Below, piece after piece: positions 33,316-42,181 of a stretch of 64,000 bases of DNA. Each line of letters begins with the position of its first letter. The first letter of the stretch is position 1. Under the pieces are notes generated by a model. The model was given only the letters and a program-made list of their open reading frames with translations. It was not told where the DNA came from and ran no database searches. Where the stretch lies: assembly GCF_000340215.1 (NCBI RefSeq), contig NW_006921540.1, forward strand, positions 3,611,402-3,675,401. The letters are read 5' to 3'. The stretch comes from Pseudocercospora fijiensis CIRAD86 (lineage: Eukaryota; Ascomycota; Dothideomycetes; Mycosphaerellales; Mycosphaerellaceae). The translations under genes and the position numbers were made by a program.

Positions 33316-33769
33316 GGATGCATGCGCTGTCCGGCTCAGGACCTTCGACGGACAGGTGTCTGGATGCTGCGCCAGATTGTAGCTTTGTATCGTTCGGCGA
33401 CTTCGTTGGATATGTGAGCACGGAGGTGTTAGCGATGCTGCGTTTGATGTGTTGTGTCGTAAGTGAGCCTCAGATTTCGGCCGATGTTGAACTTGGATGC
33501 GAAGTGAGCTCAAGTGAGCCAAGCCAATGTTCGTTTTCACATGCCCTGTGCTTCAGCGCGCCCCACTTTCCAACTGCAACAACTTCCCTCGCGTTCACTC
33601 TCTCTGCGCTCTTCAACATCTTTCATCGCTCCATAGAGAGTGAACACCGCAAAATCGAATTGGGAGAAGCGCTCAATGATATTGAGGAGTAAGCAGGATG
33701 AACAGTCATTGGAAGTCTTCATAGGCCATACATGTACTGACCTCTGGCAGGAAATTAGGCAACCCGCGA
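33316..33769. other. Divergent promoter region between BTB copy B and the next gene
   Basis: Upstream sequence for copy B (-) and for the gene starting at 33770 (+). A plus-strand frame that ends in NDIEE at about 33688 is followed by a plausible intron (GTAAGC at 33689 to CTGGCAG at 33750) that would join it in frame to the next gene, so part of this interval may be coding. Confidence 0.45.
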
Positions 33770-34330
33770 ATGATCGCTGTCCGGGTCCCCTATCATGAGA
33801 CAGTATACGTTCCCGAATACGTCCTGCACAAGGAGTCATCGGTATTCCAAGAGCTCATTGATCGCACCAACGGCACCTTGTTGCTGAAGCGTCATGCCTG
33901 CCGAGCCTCCCTTCTGATATGGCTTGCCTCCGCAACCAATGTCGTGGCGCCAGAACTTCTGATCAAGGATAATATGATGACTGGGGTGCTGTGCGTCGAG
34001 TTCGCCTTCCACTATCGCCTCTTCGAATTCCACAACCGCGTCATGAGACACATCGGCATGGCTATTGGCGCGAGAGAAGCTGCCTGGTTCACTGAACTCT
34101 TCTTCCGACCAGAGTTCGAGAAAGCTCCAATCAGGCAAAGACTGCTTGATGTTGTCGCTGAGGCGGCTGACGACGAACATCCATTCGGTCCACTGGATGA
34201 GTATGGTTTAGAAGAGCTTGACGGTACTGGGTTTCTGGTCATGTTCCACAGGACGGTGAAAGAGTTGAAGACACTTGGTCACTTGCCTCCGCGTGTGTTG
34301 GATCAGTGGAAGCCGGAAGACTTGGAGTGA
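33770..34330 (+). CDS. Putative BTB-like protein, minimal model
   Basis: From ATG 33770 the frame encodes 186 residues: a beta start IAVRVPYHETVYVPEYVLHK, then SSVFQELIDRT and RASLLIWLASATN, resembling a diverged BTB fold, and a helical C-terminal half. It lies head-to-head with BTB copy B, which supports membership of the same local group, but similarity is weak and I am not certain of the domain. The frame is open upstream to the acceptor at 33750. A first exon ending at 33688 (SIESEHRKIELGEALNDIEE) would extend it in frame. No clear ATG for that longer form is seen. Confidence 0.6.
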   Translation: MIAVRVPYHETVYVPEYVLHKESSVFQELIDRTNGTLLLKRHACRASLLIWLASATNVVAPELLIKDNMMTGVLCVEFAFHYRLFEFHNRVMRHIGMAIGAREAAWFTELFFRPEFEKAPIRQRLLDVVAEAADDEHPFGPLDEYGLEELDGTGFLVMFHRTVKELKTLGHLPPRVLDQWKPEDLE

Positions 34331-34585
34331 GTCTCTGAGAGCAATGGAGGAATTCGCGACGAGTGTTGAGTTAGGAAGCATCAGAAAAGCCCGTAAGACC
34401 AGCTCTCAATGCTCGCGTGGTATGGGAACAGCAGCTGGAGCTACAGGCGCGGAAAGCGAGATTGGATGGCCAGAACGCGATTAACTTCCGAGGACTGTCA
34501 ATGACCTCCACTAGAGGCAAGGTGACCTGGATGACATACTGCAACGAATCTTCAATGCCGAATCCTCATTCTCCCTCTCCAGACT

Positions 34586-35472
34586 CTACTGTCTCTGGTA
34601 CGTAACCTTAATCGTCTTGTCGCCCAACTCCTGTCCATGCATCGCCTCCTTCGCCGCCGTACCACCAAGCTCATCCTCGTACTCCACGAAGGCCAAACCC
34701 TTTCTACCCGGCACGACACGCACTTCCTTGAAACCAGGGAACCTCGCGAAGAGCGCCGAAAGCTCGTCCTTGCCGTATTCGTCTGGGAAGTCGCGGAGGA
34801 TCAAAGTCTTGTTTGGTGGAAGATACTCGTCTGCCATCGCGTTGGAGGGCTTGGTGTTGCTCTTCGCAGGACGTTCTGCGAGGTTGGCGGCATCGGCGGG
34901 GCGTTTGGCGGGTTTCGCTGCTTCTGCGGCGGCTTCCTCGGCCTTCTTGCGCTCTGTAAATCCATCATATCAGCAGCGTATCGCAATGTCTTATAATACC
35001 AATGTGTGCCGCACCTTTCTCCGCCAGTCTGACTTTCTTCCACTCCTCCAACGCTTCGTCGCCATCGTCCTTCTTGATCGTCGCGTCTGATCGCGTCTTT
35101 GCAAAGGCAATCGTGACAGGCTGCCCGAGCAGATCGAAACCTTGTAGAGCTTCCATAGCAATCTCAGCCTCTTCTGGAGATTCGAAGACTACGAAAGCTT
35201 GGCCTTTGGCCTTGAGGTTTTTCTTCGCGACGACATCGATGATGGTTCCGAATTCGCCGAAGGTGTCATGGATTTCTTGAATCAGCGTCGGGATCTTGAT
35301 TCTCTCGTCGATTCCACGGACCTAAGCTGTCAGCATCGTATCGAGGAGTTGGGCTGGGCAGTCGCGTACGTAGAGTCTACACGTTGGTTAGCATGTCCTC
35401 CCTCGCCTTGCAAAGTTCGTACGGAGTGCAGTGTACGAACGTTGCGTTTGGGGGGTTGCCGTCTTCAGCCAT
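34586..35472 (-). CDS. U1A/U2B''-type spliceosomal snRNP protein, with 7-nt micro-exon
   Basis: Two-RRM protein of the U1A/U2B''/SNF family that binds U1 and/or U2 snRNA stem-loops. Four exons on the minus strand give 237 residues: 35472-35441, the micro-exon 35376-35370 (ACTCTAC), 35321-35015 and 34953-34586. The micro-exon is needed to restore the conserved start of RRM1: NAT-LY-VRGIDERIKIP. Both flanking introns have branch-like motifs (CTAAC, CTGAC) close to their acceptors. RRM1 continues with QEIHDTFGEFGTIIDVVAKK, the usual RNP-1 region GQAFVVFES and PVTIAFAKTRSD. A Lys/Ala-rich linker (about residues 115-150) leads to RRM2 (KTLILRDFPDEYGKDEL, GLAFVEYED). In fungi one gene often serves in place of separate U1A and U2B''; which snRNP it joins is not clear from sequence. 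Confidence 0.95.
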
Positions 35473-36002
35473 TTTGGGGGACTTCTTCTACTGTTACGAG
35501 CGCAAATGGCCCTGATTCTGCAATTGCAGAAGTCTTGTCTGGTTCTTGCTAAGGACAAGCATCGCGAACTGAAGTGAAGGTCTCCGTCGGAAGCAGCCGA
35601 GCGCCAAGACTCATGGTCACGATCACGAGCACCTCGCTTCTTCTTCTTCTTCTGCTTCTGATCTTCACTCTTGCAATGTCCGTGCTACGTGCGTTCTGCG
35701 ACAATCACACCGCAATCACTCAAAATTCGGTGTCTCTCAGTCATCTGCTGCCTCGTGCTGAATACGAATGCGCAGCCTCTATACCGGGAAAACAAGTTCG
35801 GTATCCAAACAGAGTTCGGTCGTTCCTACAGAGCGTGCAGAGAATGACGTCGAGCGTATTCCTCAGTGATGTTTTCGTGTACGTTTTCATCAACATGCTG
35901 ACACAATAGCCGCCACCTTTTCTTGGGCGCCATCGTCCTCGCCATCGAGCAGCTGAGTCTGAGTGAGCTTGACGACACAGACTTTGAAAGACTGCCGCCA
36001 GC
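35473..36002. other. Divergent promoter between U1A/U2B'' and MFS genes
   Basis: Contains a TTCTTC tract (about 35638-35656) and no supported gene. The two genes are transcribed outward from it. Confidence 0.5.
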
Positions 36003-37628
36003 ATGGGTAAGCCAAACGGGTGGCTAAAGCTGCTCAACACCCTCCAGCTCTCGAAAGACTACAATGTCAAACCAGCCGGGCTCACCTGGAGGTCGAATAC
36101 CTTCTTCATCGTCGCGACCGTCGGCATCGGTCTCTTCACCGATACCTTCCTCTATGGCCTGATTGTCCCGGTCCTACCATACATGCTCCAAGATCGTGTC
36201 GGCGTACCAGCAGAACAAGTCCAGAGCCTGGTTTCAGGACTACTCGCAGCTTATGCCGCTGCAAGCGTGGTCTTCTCGCCCTTGGCTGGACTTCTTGCCG
36301 ATAAGATCTCCTCGAGACAGGCGCCTTTCCTTGCAGGTCTCCTAGCTCTGCTGGCAAGCACGATTCTGCTCTTTTTGGGCAGCACCGTTCCAATCCTCAT
36401 TCTTGCAAGAGTACTGCAAGGTATTAGTGCCGCATTCGTTTGGACCATTGGCCTTGCCCTATCCTTGGAGACTGTCGGACCGGAGAACCTGGGCAAGACC
36501 ATTGGAAGTGTGCGTTCTTTCTGTGTGGTACTCCATCAACGCTTGCTAATATTATTGCAGATCTTCAGCTTCATCTCTGTCGGCGCTCTTGCAGCTCCGG
36601 TCCTAGGTGGCGTGTTATATGACAAGGTCGGCTTCGAGGGTGTATTTGCGCTTGGCTCTACAATTCTGGTAGTTGACTTCATCATGCGATTGCTCGTCAT
36701 TGAAAAGAAGACGGCGCTCAAGTATGAAGTCGACGACCCGAGTACTGTCAGCGACCTCAGCGCATCCCATAGCGAGGGGCAAAACAATGATGAAGACTCG
36801 GAACAGCAAGCGAATGGCAATAGCAATGGCAATGGCGAAGCTGGACATGAGGACGAGGCAGGCGAGGAGCAGGCGCTACTTGGCGGCAAGCACCCCGACA
36901 ACGAATACTATCGCCTTAAAACGCGGGAGGAGTATGGAGGCCTAACTCGCTACATATCTCTCCTGCCATGTCTATCTGACCCGATGCTGCTCACTGCGCT
37001 ACTGATAGCACTCATTCAGGCCCTGCTACTCGGCTCTTTCGACTCTACCATTCCCATCGTGGCGAGCAAGCTTTTTGGCTTCTCTTCCCTGGAATCGGGC
37101 CTCATGTTCATACCCCTTGGAATAGCGGACTTGGCACTTGGACCTGTTCTTGGCTGGTGCGTTGACCGATACGGTACGAAACCTGTTGCTGTCCTCAGTT
37201 TTGGCTTCCTCGTCCCAGTTCTGATCTGTCTTCGAATCCCGCATGAAGGTGGCAAGGATCAGATCGCCATCTATGCCGTTCTCTTGGGCCTCTGCGGTGT
37301 CGGTCTTGCTGGTGTCGGTTCACCTTCCATCGTCGAGGCCGGAGCAGTCGTCCAGAAATACTATGAAGTTAATCCGGACTACTTCGGAGAACAGGGCCCG
37401 TATGCACAGCTGTATGGCCTGTCGAACATGGTATTCTCTTTCGGCCTCACCGCGGGACCTGAGCTTGCTGGTGAACTGAGGCAAAAGATTGGGTATGGCA
37501 ACATGAACCTTGTGCTCGCAGGAATCTGCTTGATCACCAGTGTCTTGTCCTACATTTACATTGGCGGTAGGCCGCGACTTCTCAGGAGGAGCAAGCGTAA
37601 TACCTACCGGGGCAGGAAAAGGCCATAA
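36003..37628 (+). CDS. MFS transporter, SLC18/DHA1-like
   Basis: Proton-coupled exporter-type carrier, 524 residues from two exons, 36003-36509 and 36561-37628. The 51-nt interval 36510-36560 has no stop and keeps frame, so an unspliced reading also exists. GTGCGT at the start, GCTAAT and a TTGCAG end mark it as an intron, and its removal restores LGKTIGS-IFSFISVGALAAPVLGG within span 5. Motif A is present after span 2 (GLLADKISSRQAP) and its counterpart in the second half (GWCVDRYGTKP). The central loop (residues about 225-300) is acidic, with Asn-Gly repeats. The pattern GLFTDTFLYGLIVPVLPYML in span 1 and the overall layout resemble vesicular amine-like (SLC18) members of fungi. Substrate unknown; multidrug export is possible. 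Confidence 0.9.
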   Translation: MGKPNGWLKLLNTLQLSKDYNVKPAGLTWRSNTFFIVATVGIGLFTDTFLYGLIVPVLPYMLQDRVGVPAEQVQSLVSGLLAAYAAASVVFSPLAGLLADKISSRQAPFLAGLLALLASTILLFLGSTVPILILARVLQGISAAFVWTIGLALSLETVGPENLGKTIGSVRSFCVVLHQRLLILLQIFSFISVGALAAPVLGGVLYDKVGFEGVFALGSTILVVDFIMRLLVIEKKTALKYEVDDPSTVSDLSASHSEGQNNDEDSEQQANGNSNGNGEAGHEDEAGEEQALLGGKHPDNEYYRLKTREEYGGLTRYISLLPCLSDPMLLTALLIALIQALLLGSFDSTIPIVASKLFGFSSLESGLMFIPLGIADLALGPVLGWCVDRYGTKPVAVLSFGFLVPVLICLRIPHEGGKDQIAIYAVLLGLCGVGLAGVGSPSIVEAGAVVQKYYEVNPDYFGEQGPYAQLYGLSNMVFSFGLTAGPELAGELRQKIGYGNMNLVLAGICLITSVLSYIYIGGRPRLLRRSKRNTYRGRKRP

Positions 37629-38029
37629 TCTTTGACAAGATTTTAAAACCAATCATGTGTCTTACAATAGTGTTGTATATATAGCAATAGATAGACTATC
37701 TCTTCTCTTTTCAGCCGCCTTTGCCAATTAAATAAGACTCACATATGCTCAGTCACATAATGGCAGGACATCGCACAACCGAGTGCAATTAGCTCTATGG
37801 ACAATGGCACTCGGAATCCTCGTTGCTGCCATATATCTGCCACTGGCCGCCATCCTTATTCACGCTGGAGGGCATGTGCCTGAACCAAATCTACCACCTC
37901 CGATCCTCGCTCTAGGGGATCATAAGTGAAACAATCAACCTCGTACAAGGGACGCATCAACTGAGGGCACTTGCAATCACCAGCAATCAGGGCACACAAT
38001 GAGCTTCAAGATATTCACATCACTTGACA
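37629..38029. other. Intergenic region between the MFS and monooxygenase genes
   Basis: Convergent 3' ends. AT-rich just after the MFS stop (about 37640-37700), consistent with a 3' UTR and polyadenylation. Contains the short ORF listed separately. Confidence 0.45.
37804..37929 (+). CDS. Possible 41-residue membrane micro-protein
   Basis: ATG at 37804 opens 41 codons: a hydrophobic segment MALGILVAAIYLPLAAILIH followed by a Pro-rich tail (VPEPNLPPPILAL) and TGA at 37927-37929. It could be a tiny one-span protein, the first exon of a lost gene, or chance. No homologue is recognised. Confidence 0.25.
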   Translation: MALGILVAAIYLPLAAILIHAGGHVPEPNLPPPILALGDHK

Positions 38030-39399
38030 TTATCTTTGAGCTACTCTTTCACGACACAAAGCTTTCGCTTCCTCAGCATGAGCCTCCAAATCAAAAGACC
38101 AAATCCAATTCAATCGTGCCTCGCCCTCTTTGATCCATGCCTCAACGTCAAGGCCCTCTAGTGTTTGATTGTAGAAGTCAAACCATCTTGGTCCGCCCTC
38201 TGATGAGTACCTGTGAACACGCTGAAATCTTGGCTTACGAATCTGGTCGGTGGCTCTTAGAGCTTCCACGATAGCTTTGTGATCATCAGAACCTTGGAGA
38301 AGTGACAAGACTTCGCCGAGGACGTATGCGTCTTCAACAGCGGTGGCAGCACCGGAGCCTGAAGCGAGCGAGCGAGCGAGTCAGTACCTTACATCTCTGA
38401 CACACGAGACACAGCACGAAGCTCACCTTGGTGCGGAGGCATACTATGCGCCCCATCCCCAATCAAAATCACCCTTTGCTCCGCAAACCTCTCCGGCTGA
38501 CATCCATGCTCAAAAGCCGCCCACATCGCCGGATCCCGCTCATACAACCCCAAAACCCTCCTCACCGTCTCCCCCCATCCCTCCTGATCTTTCCGAAAAC
38601 TCTCTCCTTGATTCGGCATCAGCCACTCACTGTCCGGATCCCATTCCATACCTTTCCTGTAAGCCCAGAAACCACAATTTACATTCTTACCACTGTTGAC
38701 GGGATATGTGATCAGGTATCCGCCCGGTCCCATTAGGATCTGCGCTGAGCGAGCGGATTCCCCGATTTCGGAGACGAGTTGGGACATTGAGAGGACGGCT
38801 CGGTAGACAATGCTGCCGTAGAAGACGGCTTTGCTGAGGTTGCTTTTGGGGCCGAACATGGTTGTTCGGACTTTGGAGTGGATGCCATCACAGCCGACGA
38901 GGATTGAGGCTTTCTCTGCCGTGCCGTCGGCGAAAATTAATGTGACGCTGGTATCGTCTTGCGAGTAGGATTCGAGCTTCTTATTGAACTTCGCGTTCTC
39001 GCTACCCATCTCTTCGGCTAGCGCTTTGAGGAGTTCTTGGCGATGTAATGTCATGCTACCTGTAGGGGGAGATAGAATTGTCTTGATCAGTTCGCCGTCT
39101 TGGTGGTTTGGGCCTGGTGCTCCGTATCTCCAGTACATCCAGACATCTTCGTTCGGAGGCTCGTTGCGTGTGGCGAGTTGGAAGACTTTCTCTCCTAGGG
39201 ATGGATCGATGAGACGTAGTGCTCTGACTCCTGCGGGACTGAAATTTATTCCGGCGCCGATTTCTGTGAAGGATGATCTGCTTTCGTAAAGCGTGAAGGG
39301 GACATTTCGTCTTTTGAGAGAGATTCCTAGGGCTATGCCGCAGAGACCTCCTCCGACGATGGCGACGTGGAGCGGACTGGTAGTTTCTGTGGAACCCAT
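38030..39399 (-). CDS. FAD-dependent monooxygenase (salicylate hydroxylase-like)
   Basis: Group A flavoprotein hydroxylase using NAD(P)H and oxygen on an aromatic-type substrate. Two exons on the minus strand, 39399-38427 and 38358-38030, give 433 residues. The chain has the Rossmann GxGxxG near residues 16-21 (VAIVGGGLCGIALG), the DG motif near 170 (VGCDGIHSKVRTTMFG) and the GD motif near 313 (ILIGDGAHSMPPHQGSGAATAVEDA), which the splice junction restores. An in-frame ATG at 39486 would add 29 residues, but ATG 39399 (MGSTETTSP) places the FAD fold at the usual distance. No signal or membrane span, so cytosolic. It is the last gene before the RIP block. Substrate is not predictable, and there is no aromatic-degradation neighbour to help. 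Confidence 0.93.
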
Positions 39400-40040
39400 G
39401 CTGGCAGAGAGGTGTCGAGGCTTTGGGGACTGAACGCTGAAGTGGTGCAAGTCTTGCCAACTTCTGGGAGCTCGTCTGTATATCAAACGTTCACAAGGCT
39501 TCAGGACGAGCAGAACCTCAGTAGTGCTGCTCGGTCCGAGTACTCTCGCTGCGATTCTGCCCTATCGCCTACGAGGCCCACTGTCCCGGTTATAACATAT
39601 GAGTGAGTGATATCGAGCTCGGTGGTATTGCAATGTCTGCTCTTCACGACATTGATAACGAGTCTTCGTAGTCCAGAGAGACAGAATTCTGTTTAGCGGT
39701 ACGACCTACAACATCTTGCATGCTTATATGGCTGATAGCATTGACTGGCGATGGACATTGATTGGTCACAGAGGTGACCTAGACTGGGGCTGAGGGGCTG
39801 ACATCTGCAGAGCTCAAGCGGGCAAGGTCGGCATGCTCGCCTGCATTCCAGCTTCGAGCAATGAGGCGTCCGAACGAGATTGCATTGCGTTTGGTATGAG
39901 AATAATCGCGATATCGATAGGCTCAGCAGTAGAGGAGCAACGACAGGGGAGAAGAGGTGATGTTTACTGCAACTAGGGAGCAATAGCCCGCCGCAGCAGC
40001 CCCGGACGGAGCTCCAGAGTGGCAAAGCTCCGGAAATGAC
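39400..40040. other. Intergenic strip next to the RIP block
   Basis: Normal base composition, no supported gene. The open frame at 39693-40025 on the minus strand is Cys- and Ser-rich without any domain. It is presumed promoter of the monooxygenase and a transition to repeat DNA. Confidence 0.45.
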
Positions 40041-40070
40041 GGGCTCTAGACTAGCAAAGCTCCGGAAATG
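40022..40070 (+). repeat. 17-bp direct repeat at the right boundary
   Basis: The 17-bp word GCAAAGCTCCGGAAATG occurs at 40022-40038 and again at 40054-40070. RIP-type composition begins immediately after the second copy. It marks the right edge of the gene island and could be an insertion-site or recombination relic. Confidence 0.8.
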
Positions 40071-40297
40071 GAATTTTTAGCGCCTCAATCAAATTTCATG
40101 AAATTTCAGTTACCCTTAGCAACTTTCGTGAACTCTTAGCAACTTTCAGCCAATTACGGGTATAGATGTCGCTATTACCTAATACTACTCTTTCGACGTA
40201 GGAAGCCGTAAGAGCTGCTAGAAGTTAATAAAGTTAGTAGTATTAATAAATACTAAAAGCGTATTCTATTGCTTTAGCATTTCTTTGCGTTCTATAT

Positions 40298-40347
40298 CTA
40301 ATATATACGCCCCTTATAGTAGTTTATATAAGGGGCGTATATATTAG
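40298..40347. repeat. Perfect 21-bp inverted repeat with 8-nt loop
   Basis: The left arm 40298-40318 and right arm 40327-40347 are exact reverse complements around the loop GTAGTTTA. The arm core is TATACGCCCCTTATA. Intact arms within sequence otherwise heavily mutated are notable. It may be a terminal inverted repeat junction or a stable hairpin. Confidence 0.9.
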
Positions 40348-40999
40348 CCTACTAGATATCCCTATTACTTAGCTAACTCGGATACAAACCTTCTACTATG
40401 TTCCTACATAGGTTAATAATATATACTAAAGAATGCACGCAAGCGAGCCGAGTCTTAGGTATAACAACTGTATCCCGCCGAAAGTATATTATTATCGCGA
40501 TCTGCCGTATGCCTTAATCGATATCGACGCTATCGACGACGAATACTAGGACCGAGCTATATCGAAATACAAGAAGAGCTATATTAAAACATAAGAAGGG
40601 CACCGCAGTATAATTATTTAGAGTAGGAGCGCTAGCTTCGCCGACTCGCAATCTAAAGCTAGTCTATTTATCGATCGTCGAAGGCCTTTAGCGCATTAGC
40701 GAGAAGACTAAGCGCCGTCTTAGTCTTAGGATGTCCCGAAATGTCCTTATATAGCTAGTTAATATAGCTAGTAGCACTAAGACGCCTACTATATCGAGCG
40801 CTTTAGGCGGTTATATTCGAGTAGTATAAGGTTTTACGGGTCTATCCGATACTAAGACGACTAAGTCCCTCTACGACTTCTTCGCTAGAAAGTATAGTAT
40901 CTACTTACAGTTTTATAGCCTGCCTATCGTTTAGGCAAAGGACAACTATTGCTTATCCTCTAATATATCTAAAAGGTTAGCTCCTACTATACTAACTAT

Positions 41000-41560
41000 T
41001 ATTAACTTTTATTAACTTTTAGCAAGACCTAGCGATAGGACATCTGCTATACGAAGCTACTATCCGAACTTTTATCGACTTTTATTAACTTCCGGCAATA
41101 CCTAGCGACCGTAGAGGTTGTTCGAACTTTTATTAACTTTTAGCAAGACCCGGCGATCGTAGATCTTATATAACTTTTATTAACTTTTAGTAGGACCTAG
41201 CGCTAGTAGATCTTACGCCTCTAATATTCGAACCTTTATTAATCTTCTATAAGACGTAGCGACTATAGATATTATACAACTTTTATTAACTTTTATCGAC
41301 TTTTAGTAAGACTCGGCGACCGTAGATCTAGCTTAACTTTTATCGACATTTAGCAAGCCTAGCGATAGTAGATCTTGTACCTTACAAACCCTATATTTAA
41401 ACTTTTATCAACTTTTAGTAAGACCTAGTAACCGTAGATCTTGTACGTTAAGAAGCCCTAATCCGAAGTTTTATTAACTTTTAGCAAACTTCTGCAAGTT
41501 TTAATAACCGGCGATAGTAGGTATTATACGTCGAGAAGCCCCTATCCGGCAATTCTTATT
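41000..41560 (+). repeat. Degenerate tandem array of the AACTTTTAGC family (locus 1)
   Basis: Eight or more units of about 50-80 bp each carry AACTTTTATTAACTTTTAGC followed by a GACC(T/C)(A/G)GCGA...GTAGATCTT block. Spacers between units vary. The same unit occurs at 47.7 kb (reverse), 53.7 kb and in part 58.3 kb. Confidence 0.8.
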
Positions 41561-42068
41561 AACTTTCGGTATTTATAACGCCGCTAGTTTAGAAGCATAC
41601 TTCGTCTAACCGCAACCTTCTTAGCCGTAAGATGCACTATATTCTCGATAGTATATACCGCTAATCCGACAATATTAGCGGAAGCAGTAAACGCAGCTAA
41701 ATACTCTATAGGTATAAATATCTAGCAATTCGACGACTTTACCCGCTAAATAGGACTAACGATCGCTAACAACTATCGCCTACGATATAGTAGCTCGCAT
41801 CGCTCTAATTAAGGTAAAACATAAGGACACTAGAGACTAAGCCGGTCTAATTGTTAAGAAGCTTATAGATTATATTAGCGTCGCCGCGATAACAGTTATA
41901 CTAGCATCTCGGAGCCTATAGGTTTAAGAAGCGCGGATATTACTTCCTATGTTTAAAGAGCTAAAAAGGATATTAGGCATAAAGACAAGACCTTAGTACA
42001 ATAATAAGACTTTAGCAAAAGAAGATAACGAGAGTAGGACTCGAACCTTAAGACCTTAGTAAAAGAAT

Positions 42069-42181
42069 ATAGCCCCTCCGAGATTCGAACCCAGGTTACT
42101 CTAGTATAAAAGAGATATTCTCGATCGAGCATTACGTAAGTATATAGATTGTAACCGCTCTCGCGCCTATTAGCTCGGCTA
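42069..42181 (-). other. Degenerate tRNA-like element (Leu/Ser class) or tRNA-derived SINE
   Basis: On the minus strand an A-box-like TAGCCGAGCTAATAGGCGCGAG and, about 85 nt later, a B-box and T-arm CTGGGTTCGAATCTCGG are in the right order. The ends ATAGCC and GGCTAT can pair. The A box resembles the TGGCCGAG...GGCG of class II tRNAs with a CpA/TpG-type change. The length (113 nt) exceeds a tRNA without intron, and no clean anticodon arm is seen. A second B-box-like GGTTCGAGTCC lies on the same strand near 42036-42046. Probably a dead tRNA or a tRNA-derived repeat. Confidence 0.45.

Noticed and set aside
36001..36047. Splice donor directly after the start codon of the SLC18-like gene (ATGGGTAAG)
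   Set aside because: Using it with the CTCCAG acceptor would put the rest of the protein out of frame.
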